DNA of 62,500 bases from Bacillota bacterium (GCA_021783135.1 JAJXUE010000013.1:1-62500), one strand, 5' to 3'. Numbered from the stretch's first letter, positions 33,994 to 43,193 are shown. The notes: generated by a model not told the origin, from the sequence alone. Translations and numbers: made by a program.

Positions 33994-34863
33994 CTATTTT
34001 GCCAAAACGTTTTGCTTGCCTTCTAAGCGGGCATTTTGAACTTCAGTCTTAATAGCAGCTTTAGCTTGACCAATGGTTAAGGGCAATACGTCACAAGCCA
34101 ACACATCTTCGCGCTGTAACAATTCGGCTAAATGCGCTATACGCGGCAGACGCAGCTTATTGTGGCGAATTATTTCCTTGGCGTCAAACGCTTCGGCAGT
34201 TGTGCCTGAAAAAACAATTTCCCCTTGGTTCATAACCACAACTCGGTCCGCCAGTAAAGGCACCACATCAACATCATGCGAAGCAAAGACTAGGGTGATG
34301 TGCAGCGTTTGATTAATCTGGTTGAGTAGATCTACCAACTGTGCCACACCACGCGGATCTAAAGCGGCCGTTGGTTCATCGAGCACGAGTACTTCTGGTT
34401 GCATAGCTAAGACAGTGGCCAAAGCTACTCGTTTTTTCTCGCCTCCACTTAGGCGACTGGGACTTTTGTGGGTGTAACCAGTCAGACCGACCACATCGAG
34501 AGCCCAACTAACTTGCTCCTCAAGCGAGTTTTTAGGTACCCCAAGATTGAGCAAACCATAACTTATCTCTTGGTGAACTGTGGCGGAAAAAAGTTGATCA
34601 TCCGGGTCTTGAAAGACCATACCCACGCTACGGCGGATTGTCTTATAATTTTCTTTCACCACAGGTAACCCTTTAAACAAAACTTCACCAGCTGAGGGTT
34701 GCAGTAGTCCATTAAACAGTTGAAACAAGGTCGATTTCCCGGCACCGTTGGCTCCAAGTATCGCTACTCTTTCCCCTGGTAAAACTGACAAGTTGATGTT
34801 CTTTAACGCTTGCGTTCCATCGTAATAAGAATAACTCACATCGGTCAATTTCAACAATTCCAT
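33994..34863 (-). CDS. cbiO: Cobalt ECF transporter ATPase
   Basis: 289 residues. ABC ATPase with Walker A GANGAGKST, Q-loop MVFQDPDDQLFSATVHQEI (the FQDPDDQLF signature of ECF-type CbiO), signature LSGGEKKRVALA, Walker B VLVLDEPTAALDP and switch His in FASHDVDVV. The C-terminal 60 residues form the extension usual in CbiO. The ATG at 34863 has GAGG 8 nt upstream; an earlier TTG (34887) lacks a clear site. Last gene of the B12-controlled cbiMNQO operon. Confidence 0.95.
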   Translation of the reverse strand: MELLKLTDVSYSYYDGTQALKNINLSVLPGERVAILGANGAGKSTLFQLFNGLLQPSAGEVLFKGLPVVKENYKTIRRSVGMVFQDPDDQLFSATVHQEISYGLLNLGVPKNSLEEQVSWALDVVGLTGYTHKSPSRLSGGEKKRVALATVLAMQPEVLVLDEPTAALDPRGVAQLVDLLNQINQTLHITLVFASHDVDVVPLLADRVVVMNQGEIVFSGTTAEAFDAKEIIRHNKLRLPRIAHLAELLQREDVLACDVLPLTIGQAKAAIKTEVQNARLEGKQNVLAK

Positions 34864-34919
34864 CACTGTATCCTCAATTTCCCCCAAATAATCTGTCTAA
34901 ACTAACTAAGGCAAACCAA

Positions 34920-35702
34920 TTAGTGCAAAAACAGGTCGGAAGCCACCACAACCACTAAGGCCAAAACGCCACTATAAGCAAATCTTAAATCACCGGGCGA
35001 AATCTTATGTTTATAATACGGCGGCACAGCAGCATCTTCATCATAACCGCGCGAGAGCATTGCTTTATAAATTCGCGTACTGCGATCAAGCGCTTTGATT
35101 AAAACATGTCCGGCAATACTGCCCACATCCATGGCTTGTTTGTACCACGGTTGCCAGGAGCTGCCACGGCTGAGCTGAGCGCGCCGCATACTTAGCGCTG
35201 TCTCCTCGACCAATAAAATATACCTATACATCATCTCCGCAAGATCCACCATAATGCCGGGGGTGTGCAGTGCTCGCAAGGTTGCCAGGATTTCCGGCAT
35301 CGGAGTGCTTAATGCCAGCAAAACTGCCAGCGAAACTGCCGTTATAATCCTTAGCAATACTAAAACTCCCAGCGCGAGACCTTCCCGGTAGGCTGGTAAA
35401 ACCCAAAAATATAGGTTAACCCGGAACATAATGGTGTGGCCTTGGGTAAATAACAGATTAAGCAATACCAACCACGCTACTTCAAACGGTATTAGCATCC
35501 TTGTGAAAAATTTTGTCCAAGGTAACTGCATCGTGGAAAATAGAAATACTGCCGCAAACAACACAGCCCCTACTGTATACCAGTGCCGCAATGCCACTAC
35601 CACGAAAATTGCCCCTAAAAACAAGCAGGTCTTGACACGCCCATCCAAGCGATGCAGTAGTGATTCATTTGGTTCGAATTCTTTGAGTAAGGCTAAATCC
35701 AT
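34920..35702 (-). CDS. cbiQ: Cobalt ECF transporter T component
   Basis: 260 residues with five to six membrane helices and the two cytosolic coupling motifs AxxxRG: RRAQLSRGSSW and KAMLSRGYDED, which dock to the CbiO ATPase. Conserved N-terminal HRLDGRVKT is typical of CbiQ/EcfT. Third gene of cbiMNQO. Confidence 0.95.
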   Translation of the reverse strand: MDLALLKEFEPNESLLHRLDGRVKTCLFLGAIFVVVALRHWYTVGAVLFAAVFLFSTMQLPWTKFFTRMLIPFEVAWLVLLNLLFTQGHTIMFRVNLYFWVLPAYREGLALGVLVLLRIITAVSLAVLLALSTPMPEILATLRALHTPGIMVDLAEMMYRYILLVEETALSMRRAQLSRGSSWQPWYKQAMDVGSIAGHVLIKALDRSTRIYKAMLSRGYDEDAAVPPYYKHKISPGDLRFAYSGVLALVVVVASDLFLH

Positions 35703-35711
35703 GCATGACCT

Positions 35712-36053
35712 CTATTCTTCCGGCTTCGGTTCCGGAAAAAGTTTCTGCCAGTTATGACCTACGATCATGCCGACAAAGAAATTAGCGACCGAAAATGCCC
35801 CTACCTGGGCATCTCCCGGCAAATTAATAAATGGGTGCGGCTGTTGATGTGACACCACTGCTGCCATTTGGTTCACGGTATCATCGGTGCCGACTCCGGT
35901 CATATTGTGAGCATCCATATATTTAGCCGAGGCGAAAATGGCAAACAGCAACACAAACATCGTAATTAACATCGTGCGGGTGAATGGATCAAACCAGCTT
36001 ACTTCACTATTCGGCTTTACTGCCTTATTCGGCTGTAGTGCATTATTTTTCAC
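35712..36053 (-). CDS. cbiN: Cobalt transport accessory membrane protein
   Basis: 113 residues: membrane helix near 24-43 (TRTMLITMFVLLFAIFASAKY), an extracytoplasmic loop with D/N/H residues including HQQPHPF, and a second helix near 85-105. CbiN assists CbiM in capturing cobalt. The GTG start overlaps the cbiM stop (GTGA), so translation is coupled. Slightly longer at the N-terminus than enterobacterial CbiN (about 93). Confidence 0.92.
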   Translation of the reverse strand: MKNNALQPNKAVKPNSEVSWFDPFTRTMLITMFVLLFAIFASAKYMDAHNMTGVGTDDTVNQMAAVVSHQQPHPFINLPGDAQVGAFSVANFFVGMIVGHNWQKLFPEPKPEE

Positions 36054-36733
36054 TTAGCTGCCTCCCGCTTTGCTTTGGAATTGGTTATAACCCCGGGTAA
36101 TAAATCAGGGCGGCGGTTAACCATGACCCTAAGAACGGCCGCGGTAAACACTGCTTCAGCTATCGCTAAGGGAAGCTGGGTCGGACCGTAACCGAGGAAG
36201 AAAATCAGCCATTGCTGCAATAGCGGAACGTGACCGTGCAAGCTTAAGGCGAGTTCAAACGAACTGGTTAAATAAGTTGCAACATCACCGATAAAACCCG
36301 CCACTCCGGCCGCCAGCCACAGCGGACCCTTGACGGCGCGAATTAGTTTCCAACAAAAATATCCGGCAAAAGCACCCACAATACCCATCGAAAAAGTGTT
36401 GGCTCCGATAGTAGTTATCCCACCATGACCTAACAAGATAGCTTGAAAAAACAATACAATAGTAGATATTACAACTGTAGCAAACGGACCGACAACAATA
36501 GCTGCCAGCGGCGTGCCGACAGGATGCGAACACGAGCCCGACACCGGTACCGGCAAATGCATGGCGGAAATGACAAAAACCGCCACTCCTGCCATGGCCA
36601 GAAATGGCTTATAGGAAAGATTATCTGCCACCCGGCGCTTAATTTCTCTAATTCCAGGAATAATAAATACAGCTGTTACACCGTACCAAGCCGCACACGC
36701 TTGGGGTGACAATATACCATCTTCAATATGCAA
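36050..36733 (-). CDS. cbiM: Cobalt ECF transporter S component
   Basis: 227 residues, six to seven membrane helices. I place the start at a TTG (36733): GGAGGAGG lies about 6 nt upstream, and it gives Met1-His2-Ile-Glu-Asp-Gly. In structures of the NikM/CbiM family the metal is held by the N-terminal amine, His2 and later histidines, so the protein must begin M-H. Further conserved parts are ISAMHLPVPVSGSCSHPVG (metal-site His) and GHGGITTIGANTFSMG. A longer frame adds 20 residues and would destroy that site. Confidence 0.95.
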   Translation of the reverse strand: MHIEDGILSPQACAAWYGVTAVFIIPGIREIKRRVADNLSYKPFLAMAGVAVFVISAMHLPVPVSGSCSHPVGTPLAAIVVGPFATVVISTIVLFFQAILLGHGGITTIGANTFSMGIVGAFAGYFCWKLIRAVKGPLWLAAGVAGFIGDVATYLTSSFELALSLHGHVPLLQQWLIFFLGYGPTQLPLAIAEAVFTAAVLRVMVNRRPDLLPGVITNSKAKREAAK

Positions 36734-36774
36734 AAAATGCTCCTCCTCCAATAATATCTCTAGCAAAAGCGCGT

Positions 36775-36802
36775 AAAAAAACCTCTGCAACATTGCAGAG
36801 GG
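36775..36802 (-). terminator. Terminator of the cobalamin riboswitch expression platform
   Basis: Minus-strand CCTCTGCAATGTTGCAGAGG (an exact dyad, 36782-36801) followed by seven Ts, between the B12 aptamer and the cbiM Shine-Dalgarno sequence. Confidence 0.9.
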
Positions 36803-36867
36803 TCACCGGTACTCATTCATAAAGTACACAAAAACTACCCCCTATCTTCCGTAGGTTGCCGTACTCA

Positions 36868-37040
36868 GAACAAGCAGGTCTCCTGGCTTAAGGTCATTGC
36901 CATCTTACGCCTTCCCGGTATACACCAGTGACATCTTGTAAGATAACTCCCTTTTACAGTGGCGGGACCGCGTCAGATTGTAACTGACTTCCCTTTTAAA
37001 CACATTCCCCTCAGGGAAGTGTACTTGCTCCGCTCATGAT
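36868..37040 (-). promoter_or_regulatory. Cobalamin (adenosylcobalamin) riboswitch upstream of cbiMNQO
   Basis: This fills the long gene-free gap before cbiM. Minus-strand consensus blocks: AAAAGGGAAG, CTGACGCGGTCCCGCCACTG, TCACTGG...CCGGGAAGGCG and the B12 box AGCCAGGAGACCTGC (about 36893-36879). With cobalamin bound, the following hairpin-T7 terminator should form and shut cobalt uptake. Confidence 0.97.
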
Positions 37041-37055
37041 TAAATTGTCTTTAAC

Positions 37056-37084
37056 AATTTACCATTTTTAGGTACGTTTGTCAA
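37056..37084 (-). promoter_or_regulatory. Promoter of the cobalamin riboswitch-cbiMNQO unit
   Basis: Minus strand TTGACA (37084-37079), 17 nt, TAAATT (37061-37056). Confidence 0.75.
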
Positions 37085-37114
37085 TCCTCACTGGAGTTAA
37101 CTGCCTGAATATTT

Positions 37115-38017
37115 TTAACTAAGATTGTGGGCAGAAACCTGAATAGTATTGCTGATCCCAGTTATGCCTGCAACCTGACGCGCCAACTGTTCAGCTCGCA
37201 CACGATCATCTACATCAAACACTTCACCATACAAAAAAGCCATACCCTTGACCACGTGCACCTTAATTGTGCCCCGGCTGAGATTTTTTTCCCGGCTAAG
37301 CATATCTCTAAGCCGATTAGTAAGAGCCCTGTCTCCATCCGTTGCACCGTGTCTGGCCTTGAGTTCGGAATGGATGGCCCGCACACCCGGAATGCGATAG
37401 GCAATATCGGCTGCAAGTTCAATATCTTTAATGCTATCCACCATGCCCTGGAATTTAACAACACCATTAAGGGTGGATGTGTTTATTTTCCTTACATCAA
37501 GTATGCCGGAATTAGCTATAGCACGCTCTACAGCATTAGTAACGTTCGCATCATCTGGACTGTCGGTCTCGCCGACTTTAATTTGACTTACGACATCCTT
37601 CACGCAACGCACCCCAGCAGCTATGGCTTCCGCCGTATGAGCGATATCGAGTGTTGGTGCGTGCCCAAGTAAGTATACGATGCCATCTTTGGTGGTGGCG
37701 CCTAACTTGCGCACCCCTTCACGCTCTGATTTGGCTAAATGGGCTAAAACTTGGGTATTGATATCCTTGTCAGGCAAAAAATTATCCATGGCCACGGTCA
37801 GCCCGTTTTCCACCCGCTCAACGCCATATACTTGTTGCGCTATTTTCTCAGCAGTGAGTTTTTCTGCCAACACATCTACAATTCCCCAGAGCGACACTAC
37901 CCCATCCTGCGCAGCCACATTAATACATAGACCGCTATCCTTCATTTCGGCAATCAGGGCATGCCGAATCGTCTCGCTTAAATCCACTTGCTTATTTTCT
38001 GTCAATCGTTTATCCAT
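37115..38017 (-). CDS. Protein with four BON domains
   Basis: 300 residues made almost entirely of four BON units, about 12-80, 86-150, 158-222 and 228-298. Each has the GxVxLxG strand (VVSLWGIVD, IVYLLGHA, VVKFQGMVD, MAFLYGEVF) and a following helix with A-x2-IA / V-GV. BON domains are small and bind lipids or membranes in proteins such as OsmY. No signal peptide is visible, so it may act in the cytosol at the membrane, as do BON proteins related to Kbp, which binds potassium. A potassium channel gene lies next door. Confidence 0.88.
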   Translation of the reverse strand: MDKRLTENKQVDLSETIRHALIAEMKDSGLCINVAAQDGVVSLWGIVDVLAEKLTAEKIAQQVYGVERVENGLTVAMDNFLPDKDINTQVLAHLAKSEREGVRKLGATTKDGIVYLLGHAPTLDIAHTAEAIAAGVRCVKDVVSQIKVGETDSPDDANVTNAVERAIANSGILDVRKINTSTLNGVVKFQGMVDSIKDIELAADIAYRIPGVRAIHSELKARHGATDGDRALTNRLRDMLSREKNLSRGTIKVHVVKGMAFLYGEVFDVDDRVRAEQLARQVAGITGISNTIQVSAHNLS

Positions 38018-38119
38018 ACCTACACTCCTTTGTTTTGGGTAAACTGAATTTTGTTCCTAGTTTTCCCCGGAGTGCTACTTTTAGACTGGAAAGTTTAGCA
38101 CCGATTTTGGAAAAATTGT

Positions 38120-39121
38120 TTACTTGCCCGCATTGGCTAATGCCAACGGTTCCAATTTAGCTACTTGAAGTGGCGTACCCAGCACGATTAATAAGTCACC
38201 TGCAGCAATAGTTTCATCCGCGGCGGGATTATTAATTACCTGGTCACCGCGCATGATCGCCAAGATAATAGCCCCAATAGTTTCGCGAATGCCGCAATTA
38301 TTTAACGCCTTGCCCACTAATTCTGATTTGGCGTTAACCAAAACCTCAACAATCTCCATTTCCAGATGTTTGTCATGAATGAGATTGTCAACATATTCAC
38401 ATGTACTAGGCTTGAGAATGGAAATTGCCATCCGCCTACCGCCGAGAATTGCGGGTGAAATCACCTTATCTGCCCCGGCACGACGTAACTTCGATTCTGA
38501 TTCTACTCTGTCCATTCGCGCCACTACCAGCAAGCTTGGGTTTAAGCCCTTACTGGTAAGGGTTACAAACACATTTTGAGCATCATCCGGTAAGGCTGTA
38601 ATTAAGCCTCTCGCCTGATCAATGCCAAGATCTAGCAACAAAGCGTCTGAGGTTGCATCACCATCAACTGCTAAAACACCCTCCTCCCGTAGTTGTTGGA
38701 CAATCTTTTCGTCCTTTTCTACCACCACAAAAGGCACGTTTTCGTTACGCATCCGCTCAATTACCTGATGTCCGACCCTTCCGGCCCCACAGATTATGAT
38801 ATGGTCTTTCAATTTGTCTATTTTACGTTGCATATTCCGTCTCCCAAAAAGTTCACCAAGATCCCCTTCAATTACCGTCGCCACAATTGTACTGGCAAAG
38901 TACAAGGCTATGCCTACCCCAACTACCATGATAAAAATAGTCAATAGCTTCCCTAAAAAGGTATGGGGTATTACATCACCGTAACCTACAGTAGTAATAG
39001 TGGATATTGTGAAATAGATTGCCTGAAAAAAAGTCATTTTCTCCAGGTACATGTAGCCCAAAGCGCCAAAAAGGGTGACACTAATCATATAAATGAAGGC
39101 TAAAGTCAAGCGCTTTCTCAA
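38120..39121 (-). CDS. Two-TM potassium channel with RCK (TrkA-N/TrkA-C) domains
   Basis: 333 residues, MthK-like. Two membrane helices flank the selectivity filter TTVGYGD at 43-49. An RCK-N Rossmann domain follows (IIICGAGRVGHQVIERM, then D in VVEKDEK), which binds nucleotide, and an RCK-C domain lies near 240-325. It probably gates K+ flux in response to ligand or nucleotides such as c-di-AMP, known for several RCK-C proteins (inference). The start is a TTG 3 nt after the ADP-ribosylglycohydrolase stop codon, with GGGGG upstream, so the two are coupled. Confidence 0.93.
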   Translation of the reverse strand: MRKRLTLAFIYMISVTLFGALGYMYLEKMTFFQAIYFTISTITTVGYGDVIPHTFLGKLLTIFIMVVGVGIALYFASTIVATVIEGDLGELFGRRNMQRKIDKLKDHIIICGAGRVGHQVIERMRNENVPFVVVEKDEKIVQQLREEGVLAVDGDATSDALLLDLGIDQARGLITALPDDAQNVFVTLTSKGLNPSLLVVARMDRVESESKLRRAGADKVISPAILGGRRMAISILKPSTCEYVDNLIHDKHLEMEIVEVLVNAKSELVGKALNNCGIRETIGAIILAIMRGDQVINNPAADETIAAGDLLIVLGTPLQVAKLEPLALANAGK

Positions 39122-39124
39122 ATG

Positions 39125-40147
39125 CTAACCCCCGATTTCTGCCTGATGACCTCTGACAATGTGTTGTTGATCTTGCCGCAGCCCAATCAATTGCTCCGCC
39201 AGTTGGTCTAAATTAAGATCGTTAGCCTGGCGCACCTCATCCAGCCAATTCTGGGGTAAGGTTGAAGGATTCAAAGCTGCCGCTAAGGCACCAGCCATGC
39301 CTGCGACAGCATCTGCATCGCCGCCTTGGTTAACAGCGTGCAAAATGGCTTCTTTGGCGTTAAGCAAGGTACAAGCCAAAATAATCGCAGTTGGTACCGC
39401 TTCGTTAGCTGAGAAGCCGCACCCGATCTGCTCATAAACCCGATCCCATAAATCCTTGCCACTATACTCCATAGCTAAATTAATGGAGATTTGAATCTTT
39501 TCGGCTACCGAAGTGAGTCCGTCAGGATAGCCAAATTGTTCGGCCTCTTTGGCCGCCTTCAGAGCTTGCAGCATTACGTAACCTGCCGGCCATCCCTCAA
39601 TGGCTGCCGCATAAGCCGCCGCGATGGCAGCAGCTCCCGCCACCGCTGTGGTACCCCCATGCGTCATCGCCGAAGCTTTGGCAACATCAGCTGCAATTTT
39701 GGCCAAAGCAGCAGCCTTATTGATAATCCCGATCGGGGCAACCCTTGTAGCAGCCCCAGTGCCGGAGCCTTTAAGTGCTACATGACCGATATCCTTGGTC
39801 AGAATAAAGTGGAACGAACGCGAAGAAGTACCGATTCCCTTGGTGTCGCAATTTAACAGATAACGTGCAACCGCAAGTTGGTCAACCTCTCCCACACTCA
39901 GAACAGCCTGAGCTATCGCAACAGTTTGCCTAGAGTCCTCGGTCACTTCTGCCCTGCCCCAACTAAATTGGCTCAAGGGCTGGATTGGTTCGATGAAGCG
40001 ATTGATTTTGTGACCGTATGTCTCCATGATCCTAGCCGGTGAATAACCCTCGGTGATTTTGCCCATGGCATCGCCGACTGCCCCACCCCATAGACAGGCA
40101 ATGGCACGTTCAGCGATCGTTTCCTGCTTCACTTTACCTTTGGCCAT
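39125..40147 (-). CDS. ADP-ribosylglycohydrolase family protein
   Basis: 340 residues with the DraG/ARH fold signatures: GGAVGDAMGK at about 21-30, the metal-binding TEDSRQTVAIA (T-E-D here instead of the usual T-D-D), and NQGGDADAVAGMAGALAAA near 275-293. DraG-type enzymes remove ADP-ribose from proteins or nucleic acids using two Mg ions. ATG 40147 is chosen because GTGGAGG lies 7 nt before it. It shares an operon with the RCK potassium channel, whose Rossmann domain may bind NAD-type ligands. Confidence 0.92.
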   Translation of the reverse strand: MAKGKVKQETIAERAIACLWGGAVGDAMGKITEGYSPARIMETYGHKINRFIEPIQPLSQFSWGRAEVTEDSRQTVAIAQAVLSVGEVDQLAVARYLLNCDTKGIGTSSRSFHFILTKDIGHVALKGSGTGAATRVAPIGIINKAAALAKIAADVAKASAMTHGGTTAVAGAAAIAAAYAAAIEGWPAGYVMLQALKAAKEAEQFGYPDGLTSVAEKIQISINLAMEYSGKDLWDRVYEQIGCGFSANEAVPTAIILACTLLNAKEAILHAVNQGGDADAVAGMAGALAAALNPSTLPQNWLDEVRQANDLNLDQLAEQLIGLRQDQQHIVRGHQAEIGG

Positions 40148-40303
40148 GTCCACGCCTCCACCGACCTAAAAAATTGCACCAATGTTAGTCTATACTTAGC
40201 AACAAAGTAAGATGTAACCAATTTTAATTTTTCTTTACTGCACCATCATAATCCTGCCAGCATAAAAAATATTACCCGGAAAAGTAATGCCAGGATTAGA
40301 CCA

Positions 40304-40332
40304 TTGACAGCATTGACGTTTTTTAATATAAT
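40304..40332 (+). promoter_or_regulatory. Consensus promoter of the tRNA-Trp gene
   Basis: TTGACA (40304-40309), 17 nt, TATAAT (40327-40332), a perfect match about 32 nt before the tRNA. Confidence 0.9.
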
Positions 40333-40363
40333 ACTGTTTGTCGCTCATGATAATTATTTTATT

Positions 40364-40437
40364 AGGGGATTAGTTTAATGGTAGAACAGCGGTCTCCAAA
40401 ACCGCTAGTGTGGGTTCAACTCCTACATCCCCTGCCA
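40364..40437 (+). tRNA. tRNA-Trp (CCA anticodon)
   Basis: Cloverleaf readable by eye: acceptor AGGGGAT/ATCCCCT, D arm with TTTAATGGTAGA, anticodon stem GCGGT/ACCGC with loop CTCCAAA (anticodon CCA), T arm GTGGGTTCAACTCCTAC, discriminator G and encoded CCA. Stand-alone gene with its own promoter and terminator. Confidence 0.97.
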
Positions 40438-40456
40438 AAACGTTTTGTATTTACAG

Positions 40457-40493
40457 GCATACTCACGGTGAACCCGTGGCTATGCTTTTTTAG
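40457..40493 (+). terminator. Terminator of the tRNA-Trp gene
   Basis: GGCATACTCACGG pairs imperfectly with CCGTGGCTATGC, followed by TTTTTTAG. Confidence 0.85.
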
Positions 40494-40511
40494 TTTTATC
40501 AACAGGTAAGC

Positions 40512-40546
40512 AAAAAAACCCTTCCAAAAATGTAATGTGGAAAGGT
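40512..40546 (-). terminator. Terminator of the chemoreceptor gene
   Basis: Minus strand AACCTTTCCA ... GGAAGGGTT hairpin with a TTTTTTGC tail, right after the receptor stop codon. Confidence 0.85.
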
Positions 40547-40578
40547 TCTATTTAATCTTTACCAACTCTTTTGTGAGC

Positions 40579-42297
40579 CTATAACCTAAAGCTACTCACA
40601 GCCTTCTGAAGTTCTGCCGCCATTTGGGCTAGGCTTTGGCTCGCATTCGCAATTTGTTCAACAGAGGCGGATTGTTCCTCTGTGGCAGCTGCGACCGTCT
40701 GGGTTTGACCAGCGCTCTCTTTGCTGATAGTTTCAACTTCCCGAACAGAAGCAACAATTTGCTGGCTGCTTCCCGCCATCTGTTGAGTTGCGGCAGAAAT
40801 TTCTTGCACTTGGTTGGAAACAAGCCCAATTGCCGCAGCTATTGATTGTAAGGCATGACCAGCTTCACCGACGACTTCTGTACCTATTTTAACGTCCAGG
40901 GATCCTTGGTCTATCGCTGTTACTGCGATGTCAATGTCAATTTGATTTGCTTGAATTAAGTGGGTGATTTTTTGCGCAGCACTGGCCGATTCCTCTGCTA
41001 ATTTCCGAACTTCTTCGGCAACTACTGCAAAGCCACGCCCCTGTTCGCCTGCGCGAGCAGCCTCAATCGCTGCATTAAGAGCAAGCAAATTGGTCTGACT
41101 GGATATCCCTGTAATCAAATCAATGATTTCCGCGATTTCGACAGCGCTATCAGCCAATTTTTTGATAGCTGCTTGAACCTTAGCACTTCCCTGATCTACT
41201 TTCCCCATCTGCACTATAGCCTTGTCAAGAGCTTCTTGGCCTTCTTGAGCAGTCCGCGTGGTACTTTGGGTCTGATTAGCGACATTGTTACTATTTGCAG
41301 CTACTTGCTGAATACTGTCTGAAACTTGTTCTATTGCCAATGTCGTTTCATTTAATGCTTTAACTTGCTTTTCAGCGCCGGATGCCACAGAAGCAATAGA
41401 GGTCGCAACCTGCGAAGATGCCGAGGAATTCTGCGTGGCACTGGCTGTCAGTTCTTGTGATGACGCGGCAACAAGTTCTGTAGATTCTGCAACTTTTTGG
41501 ATTAGACTTCGTAGGTTCACTAACATGGCTGTTAGAGTAACACTCAGCTGGCCAACCTCGTCTTTCGAGTCAATTTTGACCATTTTAAGTGCCAAATTTC
41601 CTTTAGCTATCTCCTCGGCGTTATCTATCATCAGCTTAAGCGGCTTGGCAATCATCTGAGCAACGGCAACTCCTAGGACTAAAGATAAAACAATCGCCAA
41701 TACAATGATACTCAGGATTATCTCAGAAGAAAGAGTAGACTCACGCTTAGTTTGCACGTTTGTGACGTCCGCCAAGTTGGCATTGTAATCAGCAAGGTCG
41801 GACAGTGATTGGTCAATAGTGTCAGATAATAGGTCTAAGTTGTTTATATAATACGTATAGGCTGCAGTCGAATCACCACCTTGGACCAATGCAAGAACCT
41901 TTTGTACACCGCCTTCATACGTATTAACATTCAAAATCAGTTCAGACAGTTTTGATTTTTCGTTAGGAGCTACGTTCTGCTTATTATAATTTGCCAAATC
42001 TGAGTTCAGGGCGTCAACGGCTGTAGTTGCTTCTTGACTTAAGCCTACTACCTTATTCCTATCAGTTGCCTCAATGATTGACTGAAATGTGATCCCTTCA
42101 TATTGTCGCATACGCGCACGAGCATCATTCAACCATTTAACGGGCAATAGTTCCCCTTGGTATGCCTCATTCGAACTATTACTGGCCCTATTGTTATAAT
42201 AAAACCCTACCGAACCAATTCCGATCATAAATATGACCATTAGCAACACTAACCCAACAATTTTACGGCTGGTTTTAAGATCCTTAATCCACTGCAT
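40579..42297 (-). CDS. Methyl-accepting chemotaxis protein with four-helix-bundle sensor
   Basis: 572 residues of classical topology: TM1 about 12-34, an external 4HB_MCP helical bundle about 35-190 ([20 protein letters not shown]), TM2 about 192-213, HAMP ([18 protein letters not shown]), and the coiled-coil signalling domain with [20 protein letters not shown] at the tip. CGGAGGATA precedes the ATG. Monocistronic. The ligand is unknown. Confidence 0.96.
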   Translation of the reverse strand: MQWIKDLKTSRKIVGLVLLMVIFMIGIGSVGFYYNNRASNSSNEAYQGELLPVKWLNDARARMRQYEGITFQSIIEATDRNKVVGLSQEATTAVDALNSDLANYNKQNVAPNEKSKLSELILNVNTYEGGVQKVLALVQGGDSTAAYTYYINNLDLLSDTIDQSLSDLADYNANLADVTNVQTKRESTLSSEIILSIIVLAIVLSLVLGVAVAQMIAKPLKLMIDNAEEIAKGNLALKMVKIDSKDEVGQLSVTLTAMLVNLRSLIQKVAESTELVAASSQELTASATQNSSASSQVATSIASVASGAEKQVKALNETTLAIEQVSDSIQQVAANSNNVANQTQSTTRTAQEGQEALDKAIVQMGKVDQGSAKVQAAIKKLADSAVEIAEIIDLITGISSQTNLLALNAAIEAARAGEQGRGFAVVAEEVRKLAEESASAAQKITHLIQANQIDIDIAVTAIDQGSLDVKIGTEVVGEAGHALQSIAAAIGLVSNQVQEISAATQQMAGSSQQIVASVREVETISKESAGQTQTVAAATEEQSASVEQIANASQSLAQMAAELQKAVSSFRL

Positions 42298-42420
42298 TCT
42301 TCATATCCTCCGTTATCTTGCTACGAAACTTGGATAATAGTTCCTACTTGTGATATTACAGTCAATATATCCAAGAATCAACATAATTTGACTTGCCGGT
42401 TGAGCCACACTAGTGGAAAG

Positions 42421-42457
42421 AAAAAATAAGAGCTTTTAATCCAAGCCCTTATTTTTT
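42421..42457. terminator. AT-rich bidirectional terminator
   Basis: 15-bp arms AAAAAATAAGAGCTT (42421-42435) and AAGCCCTTATTTTTT (42443-42457), one imperfect pair, 7-nt loop. It lies 34 nt past the DUF3606 stop. Confidence 0.85.
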
Positions 42458-42490
42458 ACACCATTTCTATATCTTCTTTGTTCTTATATG

Positions 42491-42667
42491 TTATTTATTG
42501 AGATGTTTCCTGACCTCATCCGCCGACGTTCCCACTGCGTAAACAGCACTCTTTAGCTCACTTTCTGTGCAGCCGAGTTCATGGCACCACCAACGCACCT
42601 CAAACTGGTCGTGAATATTTACTTTCGAAGTATCGTCCGGTCTTTTTTTAGGCAAATCTTCTGGCAT
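42491..42667 (-). CDS. 58-aa DUF3606 protein
   Basis: Found by direct reading; too short for most ORF filters. ATG at 42667 after AGGAGGTGG, reading MPEDLPKKRPDDTSKVNIHD and then EVRWWCHELGCTESELKSAV. The phrase structure (K-x-P-D-D-x-S-x-I-N, then E-V-x-W-W-x-x-E-L-G) matches DUF3606, common in proteobacteria and rarer in Bacillota. Function unknown; the sequence predicts two helices. Own terminator downstream. Confidence 0.8.
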   Translation of the reverse strand: MPEDLPKKRPDDTSKVNIHDQFEVRWWCHELGCTESELKSAVYAVGTSADEVRKHLNK

Positions 42668-42827
42668 GAGTATTTACCACCTCCTAGGTGCATATTTCGA
42701 CAAAAGGAAGTGTTTTCCTGCATATTCAAGTATTTAACATGTCAAAAAAATCACTAAATTCTGCAGGGTTTGCTGTTGCTTTGGTACCCTACTGTGCAAG
42801 AACACGGACTAAACTTACAGTCCTGAC

Positions 42828-43193
42828 TCACTGTCCGGTAGGCGCTTTAGGTTGGCCGTTGCCGTCAAGGGGCTGAACATTATTTGTTGCTGCAAGTGGA
42901 TTGGCTCCATTTTGTTTCGCGCTTGTACTTAATTGGTGCGTACCTGCGGCAGTTATCGCTATCAAAAATGCATTAAGCAAAGCCAGTCCAACGCTTTCCA
43001 CACTCACCTTACCATTCACATAAAGGACAAAACTCTGTAGGACAAATGCGATCAATACTGCTAGGAGACGTACCCACCAATCGTTAAAGCGCTTTTTGAT
43101 CGGCTCCTTAAAAAATTGCACCAGCAAATAAGTGGCGGCTACTAGACCGGCGAAAGTGCCCAGATAGCTTGTGGTAAACAAATCAGTTCCCAT
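42828..43193 (-). CDS. Holin-like small membrane protein
   Basis: 121 residues with three hydrophobic segments (about 8-27, 42-61, 68-84) and a polar, Asn/Gln-rich tail. The N-terminal layout (TSYLGTFAGLVAATYLLVQFFKEPIKK) resembles holin-like proteins of clostridial phages. It is the second gene after a DUF1906 lysin-like protein, 25 nt apart, with GGGAGGGG upstream. Assignment as a holin rests on topology and context, not on a firm family match. Confidence 0.6.
   Translation of the reverse strand: MGTDLFTTSYLGTFAGLVAATYLLVQFFKEPIKKRFNDWWVRLLAVLIAFVLQSFVLYVNGKVSVESVGLALLNAFLIAITAAGTHQLSTSAKQNGANPLAATNNVQPLDGNGQPKAPTGQ

Noticed and set aside
36733-36793. N-terminal extension of cbiM
   Set aside because: It would mask the required Met-His N-terminus and reads through the riboswitch terminator and Shine-Dalgarno sequence.
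42688-42876. 62-aa plus-strand ORF between DUF3606 and the holin-like gene
   Set aside because: No Shine-Dalgarno sequence, no domain pattern, and it runs into the 3' end of the holin-like gene on the other strand.
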